From an uncultured Arsenicibacter sp. (GTDB taxonomy: Bacteria > Bacteroidota > Bacteroidia > Cytophagales > Spirosomataceae): a stretch of 50,411 bases of DNA. The stretch is from positions 1 to 50,411 of the forward strand of contig NZ_CAMFHL010000022.1 in the NCBI RefSeq assembly GCF_945952095.1. The letters run 5' to 3'. Position numbers and translations under genes: made by a program. The notes beneath the pieces were generated by a model. That model ran no database searches and was not told where the DNA came from. It was given only the letters and a program-made list of their open reading frames with translations. Shown here in pieces: positions 16,675 through 23,758 of the stretch. How positions within the stretch are numbered: the stretch's first letter is position 1; every line of letters begins with the position of its first letter.

Positions 16675-18177
16675 TTACTGAATGCCGCCCATCCACTTCT
16701 TCAGTGGTTTGGCAAAAAGCAGCATCAAAATGCCGAATGCGAGACTGAAATAAGCTACGTTCTGGAACATAGCCGGCATTTGCTGTACATTTTCTTCGTC
16801 GAAACCGCCCGCAAACAGACCGGCAATCAGGTTACCCAGCGAGGCGCCTACAAACCAGATACCCATCAGCTGGCTGACATACCGTTTTGGCGAAAGTTTG
16901 GTAAATGCACTCAGCCCTACCGGACTCAGACACAGCTCGCCGAGGGTATGGAACAGGTACGTAAACGTCAGGAATACCGGCGAGGTCAGCTGACCGGTCA
17001 CCGCAATTTTAGATGCTACCACCATGATCAGGTAACCAAGTCCTAACAGGAGCAGACCGGTTGCCAGCTTGGCCGGTGCCGGGAAGCTGATGTTGCGGTT
17101 GGCCAGAAAAATCCAGAGGCCGGCCATTACCGGCGAAAAGGTCAGGATAAACGCAGGGTTAAAGTTCTGAAACCAGCTCGACGGCATTTGCCAGCCAAAC
17201 AGGTTCAGGTCCGTATGCCGGTCGGCAAAAATCTGAAGCGAAGACCCCTGCTGCTCAAAACCGGCCCAGAACAGGGCAGCGGCCAGGAAGAACGTAAACA
17301 GCACGGCCACTCGTTTTTTCTCTACCGGGGTCAGACCACCGGCGGCCAGGATGTAAATAAAGTAGCTGACGGCCACCAGCGAAATAATGGTGCCCATGGC
17401 TTTGGCCAGCCCCTGCGCAGTCGACATATCGATTACACCTGAAAACTGTAGAATCACCAGAATGCCGGCCAGACCAACCAGAAATCCAATCAGTGACTTG
17501 TTGCCGCCGCTTGCGGCTGCTTCGTCGCTGCTGCCGGTCTTTTTCGGTTCGTTACCGTACTGGCCGAGGTATTTCTGGCCCAGCGTACGGAAGGTGATCA
17601 TACCGAGTCCCATGCCTACAGCCGCTGCACCAAATCCATAATGCCAGCCTACTTTCTGGCCCAGATACCCGACAATGGTAATGCCGAGGAACGAACCCAG
17701 GTTGATGCCCATGTAGAAGATCGAGAAGGCCGCATCGCGCCGCGCGCCGCCTTCAGGGTACAATTCGCCGACAATCGAACTGATGTTTGGTTTGAGCAGT
17801 CCGGTACCGAGGGCTACCACACAGAGGCCGAGGTAGAAGATAGCCGTTCCGGCCGGAAAGGCCAGAATGATGTGGCCCAGCATAATGATCAGGCCACCGT
17901 ACCAGATGGATTTGCGCTGACCCAGAATGTTATCGGCGATCCAGCCGCCGGGCAGCGACAGCAGGTAAACGGATGCCGTGTATAAGCCATAGATGGCTGC
18001 ACCTTCTGATTCGTTGAGGCCCATGCCGCCGCTGATTTTGTCGAGCAGGAAAAGCAGCAGAATGGCACGCATGCCATAGTAGCTGAAACGTTCCCACATC
18101 TCGGTGAAAAACAGCACGTAAAGCCCCGGTGGGTGACCCTGTTTACGGGCAGGTGCATTGAGAGTTGATTCCATCAA
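16675..18177 (-). CDS. POT/PTR-family proton-dependent oligopeptide transporter
   Basis: A 500-residue inner-membrane MFS protein that imports di- and tripeptides with protons. The POT signature is near the N-terminus: FFTEMWERFSYYGMRAILLLFL, where the ExxER-like WERFSYYG motif couples proton and peptide binding. The second POT signature FSIFYMGINLGSFLG follows. About 14 hydrophobic segments are visible, and the C-terminus includes HTLGELCLSPVGLSAFTKLSP. Start is at either of two adjacent ATGs (18177 or 18174). It is monocistronic with its own terminator, and divergent from the ACS transporter across about 110 bases. Confidence 0.93.
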   Translation of the reverse strand: MMESTLNAPARKQGHPPGLYVLFFTEMWERFSYYGMRAILLLFLLDKISGGMGLNESEGAAIYGLYTASVYLLSLPGGWIADNILGQRKSIWYGGLIIMLGHIILAFPAGTAIFYLGLCVVALGTGLLKPNISSIVGELYPEGGARRDAAFSIFYMGINLGSFLGITIVGYLGQKVGWHYGFGAAAVGMGLGMITFRTLGQKYLGQYGNEPKKTGSSDEAAASGGNKSLIGFLVGLAGILVILQFSGVIDMSTAQGLAKAMGTIISLVAVSYFIYILAAGGLTPVEKKRVAVLFTFFLAAALFWAGFEQQGSSLQIFADRHTDLNLFGWQMPSSWFQNFNPAFILTFSPVMAGLWIFLANRNISFPAPAKLATGLLLLGLGYLIMVVASKIAVTGQLTSPVFLTFTYLFHTLGELCLSPVGLSAFTKLSPKRYVSQLMGIWFVGASLGNLIAGLFAGGFDEENVQQMPAMFQNVAYFSLAFGILMLLFAKPLKKWMGGIQ

Positions 18178-18286
18178 AAAAAATTGGGTTTTAGTCGTGT
18201 TGTAAACGATAAAGTTTGGTAATTAACGACAATATAATCCCTAAAGATACAGTTCGGCCCTAAATCTGCCAAAACCCGACCTTGCT

Positions 18287-19504
18287 ATGAAATACCGGTA
18301 CCGTGTTCTCGGCTTTCTTTTTCTGCTGTCGATCATTACCTATCTCGACCGTGTCTGCATCTCGGTGGTAGGGCCGCGGATGAAAAAAGAGCTGGACCTC
18401 ACCAATGAGCAGTTTGGCTACGTGCTCAGTGCGTTTGCACTGGCGTATGCCCTTTTCGAAGTGCCGACCGGTACACTCGGCGACCGGATCGGTCCGCGCC
18501 GGGTGCTGGCACGGGTCGTGAGCTGGTGGTCGGCTTTTACAATGCTGACCGGTACGGCTTTCAATCTTGCTTATCTGGTGGTGATCCGGTTTTTGTTTGG
18601 TATGGGCGAGGCCGGTGCCTATCCCAACAGCTCCATCGTCATTTCCCGCTGGTTCCCCAAAACCGAGACGGGGCGGGCCCAGTCGTTCATCTGGGGCGCA
18701 GGCCGGATCGGCGGTGCGTTGTCTCCGCTGATCGTCGTACCGGTGGCAGCGGCGTTTGGCTGGCGGGCTTCGTTCTGGGTCATGGGCGGAATCGGTCTGG
18801 TCTGGGCGCTGGCCTGGTATATCTGGTTCCGCGATTTTCCGCACGAAAAACCCGGCCTCTCGCCGGAGGAACTAACTGAAATTGAAGCTACCCGCAGCTA
18901 TCAGGTACATGGTGCCGCCCGTAGCCACCGTATTCCGTGGGGGGCTATTTTCCGCAACCGGAATATGTGGGCCATCATGCTGATGTTTCACTTTTACATG
19001 TACGGAGCGTATTTCTTTACCGGTTGGTTGCCAACCTATTTGCAGGAAGGTCGTCAGTTTTCGGAGAAGGACATGACGCTGTTTGCCACCCTGCCGTTTC
19101 TGCTGGGCGCACTGGGGTGTTTTACCGGCGGCTACCCCAGCGACTGGCTGTCCAAACGCTACGGTCTGCGCTTCGGCCGGCGGGTGGTCGGGCTCGTGGG
19201 CATGTTTGCGTCGAGTGTGGTGATGCTGTCGGCAGCAATGGCCACCAGCAACCAGACGGCGGCCCTGTTGCTGGCGCTGGGTATGGCGTTCAAAGACCTG
19301 ACCCTGCCGGTTTCGTTTGCAGTTTGTGTGGATGTCGGCCGGAGCAAATCCGGTACGGTGTCCGGTGCGATGAATATGGCCGGGCAGCTGGGGGCGTTTT
19401 TCCTGGGCATTCTGTTCGGCAAAATCGTGGACGCTACCGGCGACTACAACTATCCGCTCTACCTCATTGCTTTCTGCTCTTGTGCAGCAGCCTGCTCTGG
19501 CTGA
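18287..19504 (+). CDS. MFS transporter, anion:cation symporter (ACS) type, frameshifted at its C-terminus
   Basis: A 12-helix inner-membrane transporter of the ACS family, which takes up organic anions such as sugar acids. Visible family features are YLDRVCISVVGPRM in helix 1, GTLGDRIGPRRVLA in loop 2-3, FLFGMGEAGAYPNSS in helix 4 and SKRYGLRFGRR in loop 8-9. The frame ends after YPLYLIAFCSCAAACSG at 19504. The next frame continues from about 19477 as LLCSSLLWLIIDPTWEVELE to a stop at 19539, which is how helix 12 of this family normally ends. A single lost base near 19471-19477 would explain this. As written the protein is 405 residues with an altered last helix; repaired it would be about 417. 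It could be a real mutation or a sequencing error. Confidence 0.85.
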   Translation: MKYRYRVLGFLFLLSIITYLDRVCISVVGPRMKKELDLTNEQFGYVLSAFALAYALFEVPTGTLGDRIGPRRVLARVVSWWSAFTMLTGTAFNLAYLVVIRFLFGMGEAGAYPNSSIVISRWFPKTETGRAQSFIWGAGRIGGALSPLIVVPVAAAFGWRASFWVMGGIGLVWALAWYIWFRDFPHEKPGLSPEELTEIEATRSYQVHGAARSHRIPWGAIFRNRNMWAIMLMFHFYMYGAYFFTGWLPTYLQEGRQFSEKDMTLFATLPFLLGALGCFTGGYPSDWLSKRYGLRFGRRVVGLVGMFASSVVMLSAAMATSNQTAALLLALGMAFKDLTLPVSFAVCVDVGRSKSGTVSGAMNMAGQLGAFFLGILFGKIVDATGDYNYPLYLIAFCSCAAACSG

Positions 19505-19540
19505 TCATTGACCCGACCTGGGAAGTGGAACTGGAATAAA

Positions 19541-19592
19541 GAGCGATAGAGTGAAAGAATGAAAGAGCGAAAGAGTGATAGAGCGAAAGAGT
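19541..19592. repeat. Direct repeats of an AGAGCGAAAGAGTG-like unit
   Basis: Immediately after the ACS transporter the sequence consists of three to four imperfect copies of a roughly 16-base unit, for example GAGCGATAGAGTG, AGAGCGAAAGAGTG and again AGAGCGAAAGAGTG. The purine-only strand bias is striking. Inverted copies occur at 19679-19764. Confidence 0.75.
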
Positions 19593-19678
19593 GGCAGCCG
19601 TCATTTAAAGAATCTGCCCGTCACAAAGGATAAAGAACAGGGTGGGTGAGCATTCGCCAAATCGACGCTATGCAGGTC

Positions 19679-19764
19679 GCTCTTTCTGTCTTTCACCGCG
19701 CGGCGGCCGCTCTTTATCCGCTATGCGGGTCGCTCTTGCACTCTTTATCTCTTTCGCTCTTTGG
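19679..19764. repeat. Inverted copies of the AGAGCGAAAGAGTG-like repeat
   Basis: CGCTCTTTCTGTCTTTCAC, CGCTCTTTATC and CACTCTTTATCTCTTTCGCT are reverse complements of the unit at 19541-19592. The two blocks could pair across about 85 bases. A short frame through here (19646-19834) is not a credible gene. The interval 19765-19849 should hold the pckA promoter but I see no exact box. Confidence 0.7.
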
Positions 19765-19849
19765 ATTTAGATCAGTTTTCGGGGTGATTGTCGGCATAGG
19801 GTGCCGAAAGCGGTTATACTTATTTCGCCCTTAACAAACGACTCCGACT

Positions 19850-21475
19850 ATGACAATCACCTATGCTGTCGACGTGACCGACACGCGCACCGGCACTCCC
19901 CAACCCGATGCTGTTTCATTTTCGTGCAAACAGCGGTTTGATAATCTGAGCGCAGCCGAACTGGTTGAACATGCCATCCGCAATGGTGAAGGTACGCTGA
20001 CGGATACCGGTGCGCTGGCCTGCGATACCGGTGAGTTTACCGGCCGATCGCCGAAGGACCGGTATATTGTGAACGATGAGACAACGGCCGATGAGGTGTG
20101 GTGGGGCGAGGTGAACATTCCGTTTGAGGCGGATAAATTTGAAGGACTCTATCAGAAAATGCTGGCCAATCTGGCCGATAAGACGGTATACACCCGGTCG
20201 GCATACGTCTGCGCCCTGCCCGAATACCGGCTCAATGTGGAGCTGATCAACACAAAGGCGTATCATAACCTGTTTTGCTACAACATGTTCCTGCGGCCAA
20301 CGGCGGAGGAGCTGAAAGACTTTACCCCCGATTTTACCATCATCTGCGATCCCGACTTTCTGGCTGATCCGGCGGTTGACGGGACAAAAAGCGCCAACTT
20401 TGCCATCCTGAACCTTACCCGTCACATGATTCTGATTGGCGGAACGGGGTATACCGGCGAAATGAAAAAAGGCATTTTCTCGGTGCTGAATTTTAAACTG
20501 CCCGTTGAGCGGCATACGCTGTCGATGCACAGCTCGGCCAACGAAGGCGAGGCCGGTGATGTGGCGGTATTCTTCGGCTTATCGGGGACGGGTAAAACCA
20601 CGCTGTCGGCTGACCCGCACCGCTCGCTGATCGGTGACGATGAGCACGGCTGGGCACCCGAAGGCGTCTTCAATTTCGAAGGCGGCTGTTATGCCAAAGT
20701 CATTGACTTGTCGGCCGAAAAAGAACCAGAGATTTATGGGGCAATCCGGTTCGGAGCCATTCTGGAAAACACGCGATACAACGAAAATACCCGTGAAGTA
20801 GATTACACCGACCGGTCAGTTACGGAAAATACAAGGGTTTCCTACCCGATTCACTTCATCAACAATGCCAAAGCGCCGTCGGCCGGCGGGGTGCCGAAAA
20901 ACATCTTTTTCCTGACGGCCGATGCGTTTGGCGTGCTGCCACCCATTGCTAAACTGACTACCGGACAGGCGATGTACCATTTTATTTCGGGCTATACGGC
21001 GAAAGTGGCGGGTACCGAAGTGGGTGTTACAGAGCCTAAAGCTACATTTTCGGCCTGCTTTGGAGCGGCCTTTATGCCGCTCCATCCGACCCGATACGCC
21101 GAAATGCTGGGTGAAAAAATGAACGAGCACGAGACCAATGTCTGGCTCATCAATACGGGCTGGACCGGCGGGGCGTATGGTACAGGCCAACGCATGAAAC
21201 TAAAATACACCCGCGCCATGATTACCGCCGCTCTGAACGGTGAGCTGGCCGATGTTGCTTATATTAATCATCCGGTATTCGGCGTGGCGATTCCGCAACG
21301 CTGCCCGAACGTCCCGGCTGAGATCCTGAATCCACGGGATACGTGGCAGGACAAAGACGAGTACGATGCGACGGCGCAGAAACTGGCCGGCTTGTTCCGC
21401 GATAATTTCGGCAAGTACGAAGAATTTGCCAATGACGAAATCCGGGCGGGTGGGCCTGTGCGTCAGAAGGCATAA
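19850..21475 (+). CDS. pckA: Phosphoenolpyruvate carboxykinase (ATP)
   Basis: This cytoplasmic enzyme converts oxaloacetate and ATP to phosphoenolpyruvate, CO2 and ADP, the first committed step of gluconeogenesis. The 541-residue product has the usual length. It shows GEFTGRSPKDRYIV near the N-terminus (substrate-binding arginine), the kinase P-loop GLSGTGKTTLSADPHR at about residues 242-257, the metal-binding GDDEHGW at about 261-267 and GGCYAKVIDLS. The C-terminal GWTGGAYGTGQRMKL is also family-typical. It is monocistronic with a strong terminator. The sugar-acid type transporter upstream is on the same strand but separated by 310 bases of repeats. Confidence 0.97.
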   Translation: MTITYAVDVTDTRTGTPQPDAVSFSCKQRFDNLSAAELVEHAIRNGEGTLTDTGALACDTGEFTGRSPKDRYIVNDETTADEVWWGEVNIPFEADKFEGLYQKMLANLADKTVYTRSAYVCALPEYRLNVELINTKAYHNLFCYNMFLRPTAEELKDFTPDFTIICDPDFLADPAVDGTKSANFAILNLTRHMILIGGTGYTGEMKKGIFSVLNFKLPVERHTLSMHSSANEGEAGDVAVFFGLSGTGKTTLSADPHRSLIGDDEHGWAPEGVFNFEGGCYAKVIDLSAEKEPEIYGAIRFGAILENTRYNENTREVDYTDRSVTENTRVSYPIHFINNAKAPSAGGVPKNIFFLTADAFGVLPPIAKLTTGQAMYHFISGYTAKVAGTEVGVTEPKATFSACFGAAFMPLHPTRYAEMLGEKMNEHETNVWLINTGWTGGAYGTGQRMKLKYTRAMITAALNGELADVAYINHPVFGVAIPQRCPNVPAEILNPRDTWQDKDEYDATAQKLAGLFRDNFGKYEEFANDEIRAGGPVRQKA

Positions 21476-21496
21476 CCGGTGGCGGGAATCGTTGTG

Positions 21497-21547
21497 AAAA
21501 CGCGGATTGTTTGGCAACTTTGGCTGGCTAAACAATCCGCGTTTTTT
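21497..21547 (+). terminator. Terminator of pckA, abutting the next start codon
   Basis: Perfect 16-bp arms (AAAACGCGGATTGTTT and complement) enclose a 17-base loop and are followed by TT. The T-run ends one base before the ATG of the downstream M23 peptidase gene, so that gene's ribosome-binding region lies inside the stem. Confidence 0.9.
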
Positions 21548-21548
21548 G

Positions 21549-22187
21549 ATGCAGCATCCTGTGGTTATTTCGATCCCCTCGTACCTCATTCTCGACTTTT
21601 CGGCCACCAATCCGGACCTGGCTACGCTTGACCTGACCGATACCGCCGTGTTTTCGGACTATGTGTTCGACAAGCTCCGGCAGTCGGGGGCAGCCGTCGG
21701 CGTAGGTGGGTATAATGAGCATCGGGTAATTTACCGGCGGAGTGCGCATTTTCAGCAAACTGCCGACCCCCGTGAAATTCATCTGGGTATTGATTTGTGG
21801 GCCGAAGCCGGTACGCCGGTGTATGCGCCGTTGGATGGCGTTGTGCACAGTTTTCAGGACAACAACAACTTCGGCGACTATGGCCCGACGATTATTCTGG
21901 TGCATCAGTACGAAGGCAAGCCGCTGTATAGCCTCTATGGCCACCTGAGCCGCACGTCGCTCGAAGGGCTGTATGAAGGTAAGCCGGTGCAGGCAGGGGA
22001 GACGATTGCGGAGATCGGGCCGTATCCGGAGAACGGCAACTGGCCGCCGCACCTCCATTTCCAGCTCATGACCAATATGCTTGGCCTGAAAGGTGATTTC
22101 CCCGGCGTGTGCAGCCTGCGCGACCGTGACCGCTACCTCGCCATATGCCCCGACCCGAACAGGTTTCTGGGAATTGACGGGCTCTGA
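21549..22187 (+). CDS. M23-family metallopeptidase
   Basis: A 212-residue LytM/M23-type zinc peptidase, a family that mostly cuts peptidoglycan cross-links. The metal ligands are visible in EIHLGIDLW (H and D) and the C-terminal PPHLHFQL (H-x-H), with YSLYGHLSR between them. The N-terminal third with ATNPDLATLDL and AAVGVGGYNEHRVIYRRS is conserved-looking but unassigned. No signal peptide is visible, which is unusual for a peptidoglycan enzyme. The only ATG that keeps the conserved start lies directly after the pckA terminator. The last 55 bases overlap the convergent truA gene. Confidence 0.82.
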   Translation: MQHPVVISIPSYLILDFSATNPDLATLDLTDTAVFSDYVFDKLRQSGAAVGVGGYNEHRVIYRRSAHFQQTADPREIHLGIDLWAEAGTPVYAPLDGVVHSFQDNNNFGDYGPTIILVHQYEGKPLYSLYGHLSRTSLEGLYEGKPVQAGETIAEIGPYPENGNWPPHLHFQLMTNMLGLKGDFPGVCSLRDRDRYLAICPDPNRFLGIDGL

Positions 22188-22960
22188 CCCATATCTTCCC
22201 GTGCCGGGCGGTTGGTTAATACGCCGTCGGGATAACTTACTTCGACCAGATACAGCCCGTTGGCGGGAGCCGGTGCACCCAGCTGGCTGCGGTCTCTGGC
22301 AAGAATCAGCTCGTCAAACCGGTCGAGCGACAGGCGCCCTTGCCCGATTTCCAGCATCGTTCCGACGATGGTCCGCACCATACCCCACAGAAAGCGGTTG
22401 GCTTTGATGTGAAATGTCAGGCAGCCGGGCGTGGTATACTGCCAGTACGCGAAGACCAGGTCACATTCGTAATGCATCACATCGGGCCGGAACTTGCTGA
22501 ACGACCGGAAATTACGGTGTCGTAGCAATAAGGCGCAGGCCTCATTCATTAGCTCAACGTTTACTTCCGGCCGGAAATGGAGGGTCTGCTGCTGAAGGAA
22601 AGCGTCTTTCCGCCGCGTAATGTGGTATTGGTAATAGCGGGATCGGGCCGAAAAACGGGCGTGATCCGTGTCCCGAACCGGAAAAATTGCGTGGATGGCA
22701 ATGTCGGGCGGTAACATGCAGTTCAGCGAATACAGAAAATCATCACTCAACGGCAGCGGTTTTTCCGTGTCAAGATGCACAAACTGCTGGCGGGCATGTA
22801 CGCCCGCGTCGGTGCGTCCGCTGGCAACGACATATACCTGCCTGCCCAGCCGTTTCGACAAAACATCACTCAGCGTGGTCTGAATACTGGTGCCGTTCGA
22901 CTGGGTTTGCCAGCCGCTGTAGTTTGTGCCCTGATAGGAAAGCTCAATGAAATAACGCAT
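22133..22960 (-). CDS. truA: tRNA pseudouridine(38-40) synthase TruA
   Basis: This enzyme converts uridines 38, 39 and 40 in the anticodon stem of many tRNAs to pseudouridine. The 275-residue product begins MRYFIELSYQGTNYSGWQ, contains the catalytic aspartate in SGRTDAGVHARQQF, and later shows ARSRYYQYHI and the conserved FLWGMVRTIVGTMLEIG. The start at 22960 matches the family; a longer in-frame start adds five residues. The C-terminal tail after VEVSYPDGV is longer than usual and overlaps the M23 gene tail-to-tail. It lies 51 bases downstream of a winged-helix gene on the same strand. Confidence 0.95.
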   Translation of the reverse strand: MRYFIELSYQGTNYSGWQTQSNGTSIQTTLSDVLSKRLGRQVYVVASGRTDAGVHARQQFVHLDTEKPLPLSDDFLYSLNCMLPPDIAIHAIFPVRDTDHARFSARSRYYQYHITRRKDAFLQQQTLHFRPEVNVELMNEACALLLRHRNFRSFSKFRPDVMHYECDLVFAYWQYTTPGCLTFHIKANRFLWGMVRTIVGTMLEIGQGRLSLDRFDELILARDRSQLGAPAPANGLYLVEVSYPDGVLTNRPAREDMGQSPSIPRNLFGSGHMAR

Positions 22961-23011
22961 GGGGCAAAGGTACAACTTCTGCCGGTGCAGGATGCTCCGC
23001 CGAAGACTACG

Positions 23012-23344
23012 TTAGTCGGGCAACTGCCGGGTTTCCTGCTCCAGAAAGGCCAGGAAACGCTCTTGCAGGCCCCGGAAATGGTCAAGGTATTTAAGCCCCT
23101 CCTCCGTTACGATGGCACCGCCGCCTTTCTCGCCGCCGGTCTGGGTCGACACCAGCGGGGTTGCTGCCTGGGTGTTCATGGACTGGACAAGGTCCCAGGC
23201 CCGTTTATACGACATCTTCATGGCTTTAGCGGCCTGATTAATGGAGCCTGTCTGCTGGATATGTTCCAGCAGTTCCATGCGGCCGACACCAAAAAAGCGG
23301 TCGTCGGCTTCGAGCCAGATGCGGCCGTTAATACGTAAGTTCAT
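23012..23344 (-). CDS. Winged helix-turn-helix protein, ModE N-terminal domain type
   Basis: A 110-residue stand-alone DNA-binding protein similar to the N-terminal domain of ModE. The fold signature is clear: NLRINGRIWLEADDRFFGVGRMELLEHI, GSINQAAKAMKMSYKRAWDL (recognition helix) and the wing with TGGEKGGGAIVTEEGLKYL. The molybdate-binding TOBE domains of ModE are absent, so the effector, if any, is unknown. Two nearby ATGs (23350, 23344) are possible; I choose the second because MNLRINGR is the usual beginning. It may share a transcript with truA downstream. Confidence 0.82.
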   Translation of the reverse strand: MNLRINGRIWLEADDRFFGVGRMELLEHIQQTGSINQAAKAMKMSYKRAWDLVQSMNTQAATPLVSTQTGGEKGGGAIVTEEGLKYLDHFRGLQERFLAFLEQETRQLPD

Positions 23345-23371
23345 AGCCATTGTGCGGCTAAGTTAAAAAAA

Positions 23372-23408
23372 GAAAGCGTACCGGCATCCTGTGCACCGGT
23401 ACGCTTTC
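23372..23408 (-). terminator. Terminator of the small secreted peptide gene
   Basis: Perfect 13-bp arms (GAAAGCGTACCGG and complement) with an 11-base loop are followed on the minus strand by a run of seven T. The only gene it can end on that strand is the 46-residue frame starting at 23573. Confidence 0.88.
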
Positions 23409-23432
23409 CGTTAATGCGTTGTTTACTGTTAA

Positions 23433-23573
23433 CTACCTGATAGTAAGTGATAATGTAGTCGACGGAGATTTGATGTTTACTGATACTGCTGGTGGTATAG
23501 TTGTTGAACCATATCCTTTATAGGCCATTAAAAGACTAACAATCAGCGCAATTAATGTGATGCGTTTATTCAT
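23433..23573 (-). CDS. Small secreted peptide, 46 residues, unknown function
   Basis: A short frame beginning MNKRITLIALIVSLLMAYKG and ending TTLSLTIR. The first 20 or so residues form a classic signal peptide (basic start, hydrophobic core). They are followed by a mature part of about 24 residues rich in S, T and P with SVNIKSPSTTLSLTI. A strong terminator follows 25 bases after the stop on the same strand, and nothing else in this 400-base interval could use it. That makes expression likely. No family is recognised. The peptide may be a surface or signalling peptide, but this is inference only. Upstream, TATTTTCT on the minus strand near 23630 resembles a -7 box weakly. Confidence 0.6.
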   Translation of the reverse strand: MNKRITLIALIVSLLMAYKGYGSTTIPPAVSVNIKSPSTTLSLTIR

Positions 23574-23671
23574 AATCAGTGTTTGGGTGAGTCGCTTTAC
23601 TGGATTTATTCTTGTGACGGAGGGAGGTTCAGAAAATAACGCAGGGGTACAGCGTTCCGCGCAAAATTTTG

Positions 23672-23679
23672 TAAATTTG
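23672..23679 (+). promoter_or_regulatory. Candidate -7 box for recQ
   Basis: TAAATTTG matches TAnnTTTG exactly and lies about 80 bases before the recQ ATG. No clear -33 TTG at 19-20 bases was found. Confidence 0.4.
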
Positions 23680-23758
23680 ACTAGCCGATATGCAGTAACG
23701 AAACTTCTGAACAGACCATTCGTCTAATAAACTGCATACACTTTTTACTCTTTTCAGC

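Noticed and set aside
18260..18844. 194-codon minus-strand frame opposite the ACS transporter
   Set aside because: Very rich in R, P, H and Q as expected for an antisense frame, and it covers a conserved transporter gene.
19646..19834. 62-codon frame upstream of pckA
   Set aside because: It is made of the inverted AGAGCGAAAGAGTG-type repeats and is rich in S, L and F from CTCTTT runs, not a protein.
22775..23338. 187-codon plus-strand frame across truA and the winged-helix gene
   Set aside because: Antisense to two conserved genes and without a recognisable domain.
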